DNA from: Pseudomonas jessenii
Lineage (GTDB): Bacteria; Pseudomonadota; Gammaproteobacteria; Pseudomonadales; Pseudomonadaceae
NCBI RefSeq assembly: GCF_002236115.1
Contig: NZ_NIWT01000004.1
Span: 248,001 to 312,000 of the forward strand
Length of the DNA: 64,000 nt
Direction: 5' to 3'
The notes under the pieces are model-generated. The model ran no database searches, was not told the DNA's origin, and saw nothing but the letters and a program-made list of their open reading frames with translations. This document shows positions 8,088 to 16,923 of this stretch, piece after piece (position 1 is the first letter of the stretch; each line of letters starts with the position of its first letter). The position numbers were made by a program, and so were the translations under genes.

Positions 8088-8963
8088 ATGAGCAGTATCC
8101 CGTTTGATCAGCGCGAGGGCGTTATCTGGCTCGACGGCGAGTTCGTCGAGTGGTCCCGGGCGCAGTTGCATGTGCTGACCCATGGCCTGCATTACGCGAG
8201 CACCGTGTATGAAGGCGAGCGGGTCTACAACGGCAGGATTTTCAAGCTGCGCGAACACAGCGAACGCTTGTATCGCTCGGCGCAATGGATGGATTTTGCC
8301 ATCCCCTATGAGATGGCTGAACTGGAAGCGGCGAGCCATGAACTGCTGCAACGCAACAAGGTTGCCGACGGCTACCTGCGCCCGGTGGCGTGGCGTGGCA
8401 GCGAGATGATCTCCACCTCGGCACGTTTCAACCGTGTGCATGTGGCCATCGCGTGCTGGCAGTGGCCGAGCTATTTCGACCAGGCGGCGCGCATGGCTGG
8501 TATCCGCTTGAAGACCGCGAGCTGGCGCCGCCCGCCACCGAGCAGCAGCCCGTTCGAGGCCAAGGCCTCCGGGCATTACCAGATAGCCACGCTGAGCAAG
8601 CACGACGCCGAGAACACGGGGTACCACGATGCGCTGATGCTCGACTGGCGCGGCCATGTTGCCGAAGCCACCAGCGCCAATGTGTTTTTCGTCAAAGACC
8701 GGACGCTGCACACCCCGCTGCCGGATTGCTTCCTCAACGGCATCACCCGCCAGACCGTGATCGAACTGGCCAAAGCGCTGGACTACCAGGTGGTCGAACG
8801 CACGATTTTGCCTACGGAACTTGCCGACTTCGATGAGTGTTTTCTCACCGGCACCGCCGCCGAAATCACCCCGGTGCAGAGCATCGATGAGCAGCACTAT
8901 CGACCGGGTGACGCCTGCCGCGACTTCATCGCCGCTTACACCTCAACCGTCAACGCCGGATAA
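8088..8963 (+). CDS. class IV PLP aminotransferase (branched-chain aminotransferase-like)
   Basis: ATG 8088 is preferred because GGGGAGA (8074-8080) is too close to the alternative ATG at 8082. The 291-residue enzyme has the BCAT/D-amino acid transaminase fold: HGLHYASTVYEGERVY, then K159 (EAKASGHY) as the PLP lysine, and E193 in VAEATSANVFFV. The C-terminal GITRQTVIELA and FLTGTAAEITPV segments contact the cofactor phosphate. It is slightly shorter than IlvE. Set among accessory enzymes rather than ilv genes, it probably transaminates a pathway-specific amino or keto acid. The gene is 31 nt from the radical SAM gene. Confidence 0.88.
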   Translation: MSSIPFDQREGVIWLDGEFVEWSRAQLHVLTHGLHYASTVYEGERVYNGRIFKLREHSERLYRSAQWMDFAIPYEMAELEAASHELLQRNKVADGYLRPVAWRGSEMISTSARFNRVHVAIACWQWPSYFDQAARMAGIRLKTASWRRPPPSSSPFEAKASGHYQIATLSKHDAENTGYHDALMLDWRGHVAEATSANVFFVKDRTLHTPLPDCFLNGITRQTVIELAKALDYQVVERTILPTELADFDECFLTGTAAEITPVQSIDEQHYRPGDACRDFIAAYTSTVNAG

Positions 8964-8981
8964 CCCGCCAGGAATCTCACC

Positions 8982-9740
8982 ATGTCAGACCAAGGGATTG
9001 TTGCGTCTCAACCTTGCATTTCGCTCGGCCATCGTCACGAAGAACTGTCGACGTTGGGCTGGACGGTGCTGATCCCGGACGAATTTGCCGATGATGTCGT
9101 AGGCACCTTGTGCGAGTTCGGTCGGATCATTCCGCAGTTCAACGGCCAGACGGCCTTTGCCATTACCCGCAAGCCGGGTTACGAAGACTTGCCGTATTCC
9201 CAGAGCATGAACGGCATCGGCCCGCACACTGAAGCGCCGGTGTACGGGCCGCCTCCACGCTATCTGGCGTTGCATTGCCATAAACAGGCCAGGTGCGGTG
9301 GCGGGCACACCGGGTTGGTGGACGGCTATGAATTTCTCAAGTCCCTGGAGCGCAGTGAACCGGAACTGCGTGAGTGGCTGGATGACACGCCGGTAGAATT
9401 TGTCGCCACCGCCAAACCGGGTGAACCGGGACAGCGGCGGGTCAAGGAGTACATCCTCACGCCTACGGAAGACGGGGATATTTTCCGCTTCAGCTACAAC
9501 CAGTTTCACTACGGCGACGTGAACCCGTCCAAGGAAGCGTTGCAGCAATCACTGGTGACCAACAACACCTCGCCGCTGGCCAGGTTTGCCGTGCTCGGCG
9601 AAGCGTATTTCGTCGAGCACAACGTTCCGGTGCTGATTCCCGACGGATGCCTGCTGATTTGGGATAACTGGCGGATGATTCACGCCCGCAGTCGTTACAC
9701 TGACCCGGCGCGCAACCTGACCCGCTATTGGCTGGCCTGA
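8982..9740 (+). CDS. TauD/TfdA-like non-heme Fe(II) dioxygenase
   Basis: The 252-residue protein has an HxE facial-triad start (H82-T-E84 in GPHTEAP) and a distal histidine at H234 (RMIHARSRY). An arginine in PARNLTRYW could bind 2-oxoglutarate. HxE instead of HxD occurs in some hydroxylases of amino acids and amides. It would use Fe(II), O2 and probably 2-oxoglutarate to hydroxylate, desaturate or cyclise its substrate. The gene follows the aminotransferase by 18 nt and is part of the same unit. Substrate unknown. Confidence 0.82.
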   Translation: MSDQGIVASQPCISLGHRHEELSTLGWTVLIPDEFADDVVGTLCEFGRIIPQFNGQTAFAITRKPGYEDLPYSQSMNGIGPHTEAPVYGPPPRYLALHCHKQARCGGGHTGLVDGYEFLKSLERSEPELREWLDDTPVEFVATAKPGEPGQRRVKEYILTPTEDGDIFRFSYNQFHYGDVNPSKEALQQSLVTNNTSPLARFAVLGEAYFVEHNVPVLIPDGCLLIWDNWRMIHARSRYTDPARNLTRYWLA

Positions 9741-9806
9741 TTTTTCCGTCGCCCTACATTCTTTTGGCGTACCCCTGGCGGGTACGCGCCTTACAGGTAT
9801 CGCGTC

Positions 9807-10766
9807 ATGCAAACAGCAATCGAGATCGCCCAGGTCGATCATCAACTGATCGTGCGGCTCAACCAGGCCTGGACCAAGCGCGCCACGGTGTGTTCGCCGG
9901 ACAGGGGCCAGGTGGAAGAAGTTTTTGATCCCGCGCGGCCGGACTACCCGGAGTGCATGGTGCCGTTCTTCCATCATCCGAAATTCCAGGCCTTGAGCGA
10001 CGAGCTCAAAAGCAGCGTGGTGACCTGGGGCTGGATCGGCTACAACCTGCGCACCGTCACCGCCGAAGAACACGTGGTCAACCCGGCACTCAGTGTCATC
10101 GCCAATCAGTACCTGGGCAAGGATGACTGGCATTTTCGCGAGGCCATGCAACAGACCCTGATCGACGAGCACTACCACACGCTGATGCACCTGCGCGCCA
10201 TCGAACGGACCAAACTCGATCGGGCGCTGGACCAGGATCTGGACTTGCCACCCTCCGTCACTTACCTGCGTCTTAAAGCCCAGCGTGAAGCACTGCCAGA
10301 GCAATGGCAGCGGGATCTGGCGGCGATCACGTTTGCGGTGGTGGCCGAGATCAGCGTCAACGCCTATCTGGACTTGCTGGCGGACGACCAGACCATCCAG
10401 CCGCAGAACCGCCGGGTGGCCGAACTGCACAACCGCGACGAGTACGCCCACAGCAAGGTGCTGGCCGAAGTGGCGAAGGTCATGTACGCCAACATGCAGC
10501 CCACTCAACGGGAGTTTTTCGCACGCAACCTGTCGGTGGCGCTGAGTGCTTTTATCGCTCAGGACTACTCCATGTGGGAGGCGATTCTGACGCAGCTCGG
10601 GGTCGAGGAGGCGGCGCTGATCATTGCCGACACCCGCGAGAGCAACAGGAACGCGACCATCATGCGCGACTACAGTGGCCTGCATAAATTGGCCCATGAC
10701 CTGGGCATCAGCGACCAGATCGATTTCGACTTTCGTCCGACCCTCAAAACCACGACGGTCGCCTGA
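9807..10766 (+). CDS. AurF-type diiron N-oxygenase-like protein
   Basis: The 319-residue protein is mostly helical and has the duplicated ligand pattern of AurF/CmlI diiron oxygenases. E88 is followed by D120-E121-x-x-H124, and E181 by D211-E212-x-x-H215, with 31 and 29 residues between the glutamate and the DExxH. AurF and CmlI oxidise aryl amines to nitro groups, and related enzymes act on aliphatic amines or carrier-bound substrates. There is no carrier protein or NRPS in this window, so the substrate should be a free small molecule. This enzyme is the strongest sign that the pathway makes an N-oxygenated (N-hydroxy, nitroso, nitro or azoxy) group. Confidence 0.88.
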   Translation: MQTAIEIAQVDHQLIVRLNQAWTKRATVCSPDRGQVEEVFDPARPDYPECMVPFFHHPKFQALSDELKSSVVTWGWIGYNLRTVTAEEHVVNPALSVIANQYLGKDDWHFREAMQQTLIDEHYHTLMHLRAIERTKLDRALDQDLDLPPSVTYLRLKAQREALPEQWQRDLAAITFAVVAEISVNAYLDLLADDQTIQPQNRRVAELHNRDEYAHSKVLAEVAKVMYANMQPTQREFFARNLSVALSAFIAQDYSMWEAILTQLGVEEAALIIADTRESNRNATIMRDYSGLHKLAHDLGISDQIDFDFRPTLKTTTVA

Positions 10767-10780
10767 ACCCGGAGGTGCTT

Positions 10781-11581
10781 ATGTCCACGCCTGTGTACGA
10801 AGTGTTCGCCATCCGTGTCGGTGCAAACGCCCAGCGCACCGCCAGGGAGAATTTTCTCTACGACGCCTGTTGCGGTGATCCGAATGCGCCGATGCCGCTG
10901 GACTACTACTTCTGGGTCATCCGCAACGAACAGCAGGTGATCGTGGTCGACACCTGTTTCCAGCCGGCCACGGCGCACCGGCGCGATCGCCAGATGTATC
11001 GCCTGCCGGAAGAATCCCTGCGGCAACTGGACATCGATCCGGCCCGGGTCGAGCACCTGATCCTTACCCATTTGCATTGGGATCATGCCGGCAACCTCGG
11101 GTTGTTCCCCAAGGCGACCGTGCATTTGCAAGACGCGGAGTTGCGTTTCTGCACCGGGCCGAAAATGGTCCATCGCACGGTGAACAAAACCTACGAAGTC
11201 GAGGACGTGATGTCGGCGTTGCCGCCGCTGTTCGAAGGGCGGATGCGTTTGCACGACGGAGTTGTCGAGGTCGTTCCGGGCGTGACCCTGCATCCGGTAG
11301 GCGGACATACACCGGGCAGTCAGGTGGTGCGGGTAGCGACCGAGCGCGGCTGGATTGTGCTGGCCTCGGATGCGGCGCATTTGTGGGCCAACATTCGCGG
11401 GCGAAGTCCGTTTCCGATTCTCGATGACCTGGCGCAAACCCTTGAAGCCTTCACCGAGATCGACCGTCTGGCCGACAGCGAAGACCATGTCATCCCCGGC
11501 CATGACCCGCTGATCGCCGAGCGTTTTCCGCACTGGAATGATGACCCGCATATCATTTGCCTGCACCAGAATCCGCTCTGA
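10781..11581 (+). CDS. metallo-beta-lactamase-fold hydrolase (lactonase-like)
   Basis: The start at 10781 has GGAGG at 10771-10775. The 266-residue protein shows the dinuclear metal motif HLHWDH (97-102), then GGHTPGS, ASDAAH and IPGHDP with further histidine and aspartate ligands. This is the pattern of AHL-lactonase-like MBL enzymes. It ends the second transcription unit, 14 nt after the diiron oxygenase gene. It may hydrolyse a lactone, ester or amide in the pathway, inactivate the product for self-protection, or degrade a signal. The sequence does not decide between these. Confidence 0.85.
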   Translation: MSTPVYEVFAIRVGANAQRTARENFLYDACCGDPNAPMPLDYYFWVIRNEQQVIVVDTCFQPATAHRRDRQMYRLPEESLRQLDIDPARVEHLILTHLHWDHAGNLGLFPKATVHLQDAELRFCTGPKMVHRTVNKTYEVEDVMSALPPLFEGRMRLHDGVVEVVPGVTLHPVGGHTPGSQVVRVATERGWIVLASDAAHLWANIRGRSPFPILDDLAQTLEAFTEIDRLADSEDHVIPGHDPLIAERFPHWNDDPHIICLHQNPL

Positions 11582-11597
11582 AGATCACCTACAACCC

Positions 11598-11686
11598 TGT
11601 GGGAGCGAGCTTGCTCGCGAAGGCGTCAGTACATTCAAAATTGATGTGTCTGACACACCGCCATCGCGAGCAAGCTCGCTCCCCCA
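11598..11686. repeat. REPIN between the cluster and the second MocR gene
   Basis: Two inverted REP copies, the right one ending CTCGCTCCCCCA instead of CTCGCTCCCACA. It lies between the convergent hydrolase and MocR genes. Confidence 0.88.
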
Positions 11687-11695
11687 GGGTCGCGG

Positions 11696-13126
11696 TCAAC
11701 CCTGATTTTTCAGGATACGTCCCAACGTCTGCAGTGCCTCATCAACCCGCGGCGAATACGGCGCGCCACAGCCAATGCGCACAAAGTGATCGAAACGCCG
11801 GGCATTGGAAAAGATATCCCCAGGTGAAATCTGGATGCCGGCCTTCAACGCGTCGTGAAAAAACGTCATCGATGAATGCCGGCTAGGCAGTTCCACCCAT
11901 AACAGCGTGCCGCCTTGCGGGTGGGTCACGCTGGTGCCGATGGGAAAATAACGGGTGATCGCTGCGCTCATCTGCTCGCGTTGTACGGTCAGGGTTTTCC
12001 TCAACCGCCGCAGGTAACGTTCGTAGGACGGTGTCTTCATGAACGCACTGGCCGCCAGTTGCGATAACGCCTCGCACCCGCGCGACTGCGTATGCTTGAG
12101 CATCTCCACGCGGTCGTGCCATTTGCCGGCGCTGATCCAGCCAAGGCGCATGCCCGGTGCCAGGGTTTTGTTCAGCGAGGCGCAATAGATCACGTTGTCG
12201 GTGCTATCCCAATGTTTGAGCGTGGACAGCGGCTGCTCGGTGTCCACCAGATCGCCGTAGGTGTCGTCCTCGATCAGCACGGTGTCGTGCTCGGCGCACA
12301 GTTTCACCAGCCGTGCCTTGTTGGCGTCGGGCATGATGCTGCCCAACGGGTTTTGCAGGTTGGGGATGACGATCAGCGCCTTGACCCGTTCGGGGCCTTG
12401 CAGCAGCCGTTGCAGGGCCTGCAGATTCAGCCCGGTATGGGCCGAGGCCGGGACTTCCAGCACGCGCAGGTTCAGGCTTTCGAGAATTTGCAGCAGACCG
12501 TAGAAGGTCGGCGACTCCACGGCCACGGTGTCGCCGGGGCGGGTGACCGCACGCAAGGCCAGATTGATCGCCTCGGTGGCGCCGTTGGTGATCACGATCC
12601 GCTCGGAGGCCAGGTGGGTCTTGCTGGCCAGTGCCCGCCGGGCCAGGATGTTGCGCAATGCGCTGTTGCCGCAGGCGCCGCCCGCGGTGCCGAGCAGGCA
12701 GGCGTCGTAGCGCAGCGCCTTGATCATGTTGTCTTGCAAGGTCTTCAGTGGGTAAAGCTGCGGCGCGCAGTAGGCGCTGGCGAAATTGACCTTGATCGTC
12801 GCGCGCTGACTGGCCTTGAGCACCGCACAGACCTGTTCATGAATGCCGACATACGCGCGGGTATCCAGCGCTGGCGCCGAGGTCGTCGGGGCGGGCCTGG
12901 GCAGGGTGTCGGGCTGGCGAATGTAGTTGCCGGAGCGTGGCCGGGCTTCCAGCACGCCATAGTCCTCCAGTTCCCGGCACACCTGCACGGCGGTCGACAG
13001 GCTGACGGCGTGTTTTTCCATCATCAACCGAATCGAGGGCAGGCGTTCACCGGTTTTCAGGGTGCCGCTGCGGATAGCGTCCAGGTAGTGGTTGGCCAGC
13101 TGGCGATACAAGGGGGGCGTGTTCAT
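11696..13126 (-). CDS. MocR-type PLP-dependent transcriptional regulator, second copy
   Basis: The start at 13126 (MNTPPLYR) has a GAGG site 5 nt upstream; the longer frame to 13207 lacks one. The 476-residue protein has a GntR winged helix (GERLPSIRLM, SLSTAVQVCRELEDYGVLEARPRSG) and an aminotransferase-like domain with SLNKTLAPGMRLGW around the PLP lysine. It differs clearly from the first MocR protein, so it is not a recent duplicate. It converges on the biosynthetic genes and could co-regulate them, but could equally control an unrelated gene. Confidence 0.88.
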   Translation of the reverse strand: MNTPPLYRQLANHYLDAIRSGTLKTGERLPSIRLMMEKHAVSLSTAVQVCRELEDYGVLEARPRSGNYIRQPDTLPRPAPTTSAPALDTRAYVGIHEQVCAVLKASQRATIKVNFASAYCAPQLYPLKTLQDNMIKALRYDACLLGTAGGACGNSALRNILARRALASKTHLASERIVITNGATEAINLALRAVTRPGDTVAVESPTFYGLLQILESLNLRVLEVPASAHTGLNLQALQRLLQGPERVKALIVIPNLQNPLGSIMPDANKARLVKLCAEHDTVLIEDDTYGDLVDTEQPLSTLKHWDSTDNVIYCASLNKTLAPGMRLGWISAGKWHDRVEMLKHTQSRGCEALSQLAASAFMKTPSYERYLRRLRKTLTVQREQMSAAITRYFPIGTSVTHPQGGTLLWVELPSRHSSMTFFHDALKAGIQISPGDIFSNARRFDHFVRIGCGAPYSPRVDEALQTLGRILKNQG

Positions 13127-13258
13127 GATGACCTCGGCAGTTGCACCACTGAGGTCTGGGCTGGAAAGTGAGTTGACGCTCCCCGCAGGCGGACCCGTGG
13201 TGCTCATGGGTGAAGGGAAGTGGTGTTCTGCGTCGATACTGGAAGAGTAATCGCGGTT

Positions 13259-13277
13259 TTGCCCGAATCACGGGCAA
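13259..13277. promoter_or_regulatory. inverted repeat upstream of the second MocR gene
   Basis: TTGCCCG and CGGGCAA are separated by 5 nt, about 130 nt upstream of the MocR start. It also abuts the terminator of the next gene, so it could be an operator or an extra stem. Confidence 0.35.
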
Positions 13278-13306
13278 TAAAAAGCCCCGCACTGATGGCG
13301 GGGCTC
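13278..13306 (-). terminator. intrinsic terminator after the hypothetical gene
   Basis: On the minus strand AGCCCCGC pairs with GCGGGGCT and is followed by TTTTTATT. It lies 55 nt after the stop of the gene at 13361-14065. Confidence 0.85.
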
Positions 13307-13360
13307 TTGAGTCGGTCGCTCAGGACCTTGTGGCGAGAGGGCTTGCCACAACAACAGGTA

Positions 13361-14065
13361 TTACTGAGCGGCGATGCTGTACCCGTCGAACGCGGTCTGC
13401 TGCTGCAGGGCGGTGATGATGTTCTTGCGGTTGACCGCTTGCTCGGCGCCGCTGTTGTCCAGGAACGTCTCGCTTTCCAGTTCCGCCTCTTCGCCTTCGC
13501 CAACGAAGGTGAGGCCGAGGAATTCCAGGGCTTCACGGTCGACGCTCAGGCGCGAGCGCGGGGTGCGCAGCGGCAGGGTGACGCTAATGCCGTCCTTGCT
13601 GATGGTGAACACTTCGACTTCTTTCTTCGCCTTGGCGGCTTTGCTCTTGCCGCCGCTCGGGTTGCTGATGGCCTGGTGGGTCTGGTTCAGCACCTTCAGG
13701 GCCAGGCCGTAGACGATTTCCTGGAACGCCGGATCGTCCTTGAAGCTGGACAGGATGCGGCTGATCGGGAATTTGCCGCTCAGGTCTTCGAGGGCGGCGA
13801 TATCGGCAGCCTCGGCGTCCTTGAGCTGCTTGAGCTGGCCCATCAGTTCGTAGGCTTTATCGTCATCGAAGCTGTCGTGGGCCTGGCGGATCGCGGCGCG
13901 CAGTTCGCGGATCTGGTCGCTTTCGCGGGTGGACTGGAACGCGTCCAGCACCATCTCGCTGATGGTCTTGGCCTGAGGCACGTGTTGTGAAAGATTGATG
14001 GAGTTTTCGTATTCCGCTTTGGACGACAAGGTGACTACGGTTTCAGCGGTATTGGAATCGGACAT
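13361..14065 (-). CDS. conserved hypothetical protein
   Basis: The 234-residue acidic protein starts at MSDSNTAETV. Residues ~30-100 are strongly helical and rich in charged residues (a likely coiled coil around SDQIRELRAAIRQAHDSF). The centre has a lysine-rich segment (KSKAAKAKK), and the C-terminal part appears beta-rich. There is no signal peptide or membrane segment. I do not recognise the family. It has its own terminator and is monocistronic. Confidence 0.7.
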   Translation of the reverse strand: MSDSNTAETVVTLSSKAEYENSINLSQHVPQAKTISEMVLDAFQSTRESDQIRELRAAIRQAHDSFDDDKAYELMGQLKQLKDAEAADIAALEDLSGKFPISRILSSFKDDPAFQEIVYGLALKVLNQTHQAISNPSGGKSKAAKAKKEVEVFTISKDGISVTLPLRTPRSRLSVDREALEFLGLTFVGEGEEAELESETFLDNSGAEQAVNRKNIITALQQQTAFDGYSIAAQ

Positions 14066-14196
14066 TGAAATTTCACTACTTCTTTGAACTTGAATAGGGG
14101 CGAAAAAGCCCGGGGGCTTTTTCAGGCCGACTAATCTATTGGACCGGGACGGTGTTGTCACGGATCAACAGGCGGCCGGTCATGTTTTTGCTCCCC

Positions 14197-14366
14197 TGTA
14201 GGAGCGAGCCTGCTCGCGATGGACGTTAACGATAACGCGTTCATTCTGGATGAACGCGGTGCCCTTGAGACCATCGCGAGCAAGCTCGCTCCAACAGGGT
14301 TAGTGGGGGTACGCAAAATCTGTAAGCACCCGAAAAAACTGTGGGAGCGAGCTTGCTCGCGATGGG
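14197..14366. repeat. REPIN plus an adjacent single REP
   Basis: A full REPIN spans 14197-14296 (variants GTAGGAGCGAGCC and CTCGCTCCAACA) and a lone REP follows at 14340-14366. They fill most of the 323 nt gap between the hypothetical gene and the histidine kinase gene. Nothing else is visible there. Confidence 0.88.
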
Positions 14367-14388
14367 GCCTTGTCAGCACCAAAGTTTT

Positions 14389-15909
14389 TCAGGCCTGCCT
14401 CGGTGTATTGAGGTTCATCGACCGCACCGCCAACGCAGTCGCCGTTTCCTCATCGATCGGCAGCGAAAACCGGAACGTCGCACCCCGCCCCGGCACATCG
14501 ATCAACTGAATCTCGCGCCCGTGCAATTGCAGGATGCGATGCACGATCCGCAACCCCAACCCGCCATCACGGCGTGCGCCGCCGATATTGAACGGCCGCA
14601 GGAACAACCCTTCGCGCAGTTCCGGGGCGATGCCGGGGCCGGTATCGCTGACCGTGACTTCGATGAATGAGCCTTGCGGGCGCAGGCCCAGTTCGACCTC
14701 GCCACCGGCCGGGGTATGGCGCAGGGCGTTGTCGAACAGGTTGGTCAGCACCCGCTCGATTAGCCCAAGGTCGGCGCAGGCCGCCGAGACGTTGGCGGCA
14801 AAAGTGGCCTTCAACTCGACTTGACGCGCTTCGGCGGTGAGTTCGAATTTCTGGAAGATGTCCTGGGCCAGGTCAGTCAGGGAAAAGCGTTCCAGCACCG
14901 GCTGTACGAAGCCATGTTCCAGCCGCACCAGTTCCAGCAGCGACTGCGCCAGACCACCTACCTTGCGGCTCTGGTCCAGCGCGATGCCCAGATAGCGACG
15001 GCGGTCGGCAGGGGACAGCGTGGCGTCCTTGAGCGACAGGGTTTCCAGATAACCGTGCAACGAGGCCAGCGGCGTGCGCAAGTCGTGGGAGATGTTCGCC
15101 ACCAGTTCGCGGCGCTCCTGATCCTGGCGGGTCAACGAGCGCCATTGCTCGCCCAGGCGTGTCTGCATCTGTCGGAACGCCGCATCGAGTACGGCGATTT
15201 CATCGTGACTCGCGGCTTTCTCCACCGCGACGGGCAGAGCCGGTGTGACCGGCACCCCATCGATGTCGAACTGGCTGACGGTTTCGGTCAAGCGGCGTAA
15301 CGGCCGGGTGATCAGGGCAAATGCGGTGAGACCGGCAATCAGGCACAGCAACGCCACCAGCCCGATGGACAACAGCGCGGTGTTGAGCGCTGCACTGGTC
15401 GCGCCGCGTTCGGCCAGGCGGTCGTGGTCTTCACCGAGCAACACCACGTAGAGATAACCGGCCGGCTTGCCGTCGACCTTAAGCGGTGCGGCGCTGAACA
15501 CCTTGCGCGCATCGGCGCTGCGCGGGTCGTCGCCGAGAATCGGCAGGGCATCGCCCCGCAACAGGCGCTGGATCGGCGCCAGGTCGATCCGTTCACGACG
15601 GATCCGGCCTTCGGGCGCGGCGCTGCCGACAATCTTGCCCTCGGTGTCCAGCAGGTACACCTCGACGCTCGGGTTGACCTGCATCAGCTTGCTGAACAGG
15701 TCACGCACGGCATTGGGCATCAGGCCCTGTGTGTCCATCAGCACCGTGTCACTGGCGATGTGCTGCGCCAGGTCCCGGGACAAGCCTTGCACCACTTCCT
15801 GCTCATGCATCTGGTTGGAGCGCACCTGCATCCACGCCGACGTGCCGCAGCACACCAGCAGCAGCACGGCGAACACCAGGGACAGGCGTTGCGTCAGGGT
15901 CAGCCTCAT
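14389..15909 (-). CDS. sensor histidine kinase
   Basis: The 506-residue inner-membrane kinase starts at 15909, overlapping the response regulator stop as ATGA. It has membrane segments at ~8-28 and ~176-200 enclosing a periplasmic sensor domain of about 145 residues. A HAMP-like linker follows (RPLRRLTETVSQFD), then the H box ANISHDLRTP with H275. The N box (NLFDNALRHTP) and G boxes (DTGPGIAP, GGLGLRIV) complete the ATPase domain. It is divergent from the methionine sulfoxide repair operon, which suggests, without proof, that it senses oxidative damage or an oxidant in the periplasm. Confidence 0.93.
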   Translation of the reverse strand: MRLTLTQRLSLVFAVLLLVCCGTSAWMQVRSNQMHEQEVVQGLSRDLAQHIASDTVLMDTQGLMPNAVRDLFSKLMQVNPSVEVYLLDTEGKIVGSAAPEGRIRRERIDLAPIQRLLRGDALPILGDDPRSADARKVFSAAPLKVDGKPAGYLYVVLLGEDHDRLAERGATSAALNTALLSIGLVALLCLIAGLTAFALITRPLRRLTETVSQFDIDGVPVTPALPVAVEKAASHDEIAVLDAAFRQMQTRLGEQWRSLTRQDQERRELVANISHDLRTPLASLHGYLETLSLKDATLSPADRRRYLGIALDQSRKVGGLAQSLLELVRLEHGFVQPVLERFSLTDLAQDIFQKFELTAEARQVELKATFAANVSAACADLGLIERVLTNLFDNALRHTPAGGEVELGLRPQGSFIEVTVSDTGPGIAPELREGLFLRPFNIGGARRDGGLGLRIVHRILQLHGREIQLIDVPGRGATFRFSLPIDEETATALAVRSMNLNTPRQA

Positions 15910-16625
15910 GGCCGTGGTTCCTCCCCGGTGGCGAATTTGTAGCCGCGCCCCCAGACCGTGAGGATGCGCACCGGTTGCGCCGGGTCGGCCTCGATCTTGG
16001 CACGCAGGCGGTTGATGTGGGTGTTGACCGTGTGCTCGTAGCCTTCGTGGCTGTAGCCCCACACGGCATTGAGCAGGTCCATGCGCGAGAACACCTTGCC
16101 GGGCTGGCGGGCGAAGAAGTACAGCAAGTCGAACTCCCGGGGCGTGAGGTCCAGGCGTCGTCCATCGAGGGACACTTCGCGGGTGATCGGGTCGATGGCC
16201 AGGCCGTCGGTGAGCAGGCTGCCGGCGTCCATCTTCAGGTTGCGCGCCATGGCATCGACCCGGCGCAGCAACGCCTTGACCCGGGCCACCAGTTCAAGCA
16301 TGGAAAAGGGCTTGGCCAGATAGTCGTCGGCACCCAGTTCGAGGCCGAGAATCCGGTGCACTTCGCTGGAGCGCGCGCTGGTGATGATGATCGGCGTGTA
16401 GCGGGCCATGGCGCGGGCGCGGCGGCAGATTTCCAGGCCGTCGACACCGGGCAGCATCAGGTCGAGGACCAGTGCGTCCCAGTTGCCTTGCTGCAGCAGG
16501 CGCATGCCTTCATTGCCATCGGCGCTATGCACCACCTCGAACTGCTCGTCGCGAAGATGCAGGCAGATCAGGTCGGCGATATGCATATCGTCCTCGACCA
16601 CCAGGACGCGTTTGGTCTGTTCCAT
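15906..16625 (-). CDS. OmpR-family response regulator
   Basis: The 239-residue protein starts at MEQTKRVLVV. Its receiver domain has the acidic pocket (E11, D12, D13), phospho-acceptor D55 and the lysine of the YLAKPFS segment. A winged-helix C-terminal domain of the OmpR type follows (DLTPREFDLLYFFA, VNTHINRLRAKIE, GRGYKFA). The gene overlaps the downstream kinase by 4 nt. Its promoter region is shared with the divergent msrB gene at 16924, a likely target. Confidence 0.94.
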   Translation of the reverse strand: MEQTKRVLVVEDDMHIADLICLHLRDEQFEVVHSADGNEGMRLLQQGNWDALVLDLMLPGVDGLEICRRARAMARYTPIIITSARSSEVHRILGLELGADDYLAKPFSMLELVARVKALLRRVDAMARNLKMDAGSLLTDGLAIDPITREVSLDGRRLDLTPREFDLLYFFARQPGKVFSRMDLLNAVWGYSHEGYEHTVNTHINRLRAKIEADPAQPVRILTVWGRGYKFATGEEPRP

Positions 16626-16681
16626 ACAGCTCAATCCTTCGGCGCATTGTGCGTAATGCCACTCGGTCAAGGTGCAAAAAC

Positions 16682-16771
16682 TGTGGGAGCGAGCTTGCTC
16701 GCGATGGCGCAATGTCAGTCAACGACGATGCTGACTGTGCAATCGTCATCGCGAGCAAGCTCGCTCCCACA
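16682..16771. repeat. REPIN in the two-component/msrB intergenic region
   Basis: Two inverted REP copies of standard type flank a 40 nt centre. It lies between the divergent response regulator and msrB genes, so it separates their promoters. Confidence 0.9.
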
Positions 16772-16923
16772 GGAAATGCATTGTTCAAAATTGGCGTTAT
16801 GCATTGTGCGGGTTTTTCGGCGCCCGAGTTATCACGAATTGTTTAACTTCCCGTGAGGATTTGGCGATCACCCAAAGCCTAGGCTGTGTTCTATGAAACA
16901 CCCCTGGATTTTTGGAGACGAAC

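Noticed and set aside
2260..11581. Azomycin, mangotoxin/leudiazen (mgo/ham) or 4-formylaminooxyvinylglycine cluster
   Set aside because: The key genes I associate with those pathways (Rieske oxygenase set, NRPS with heme-oxygenase-like partner, formyltransferase/carbamoyltransferase set) are absent.
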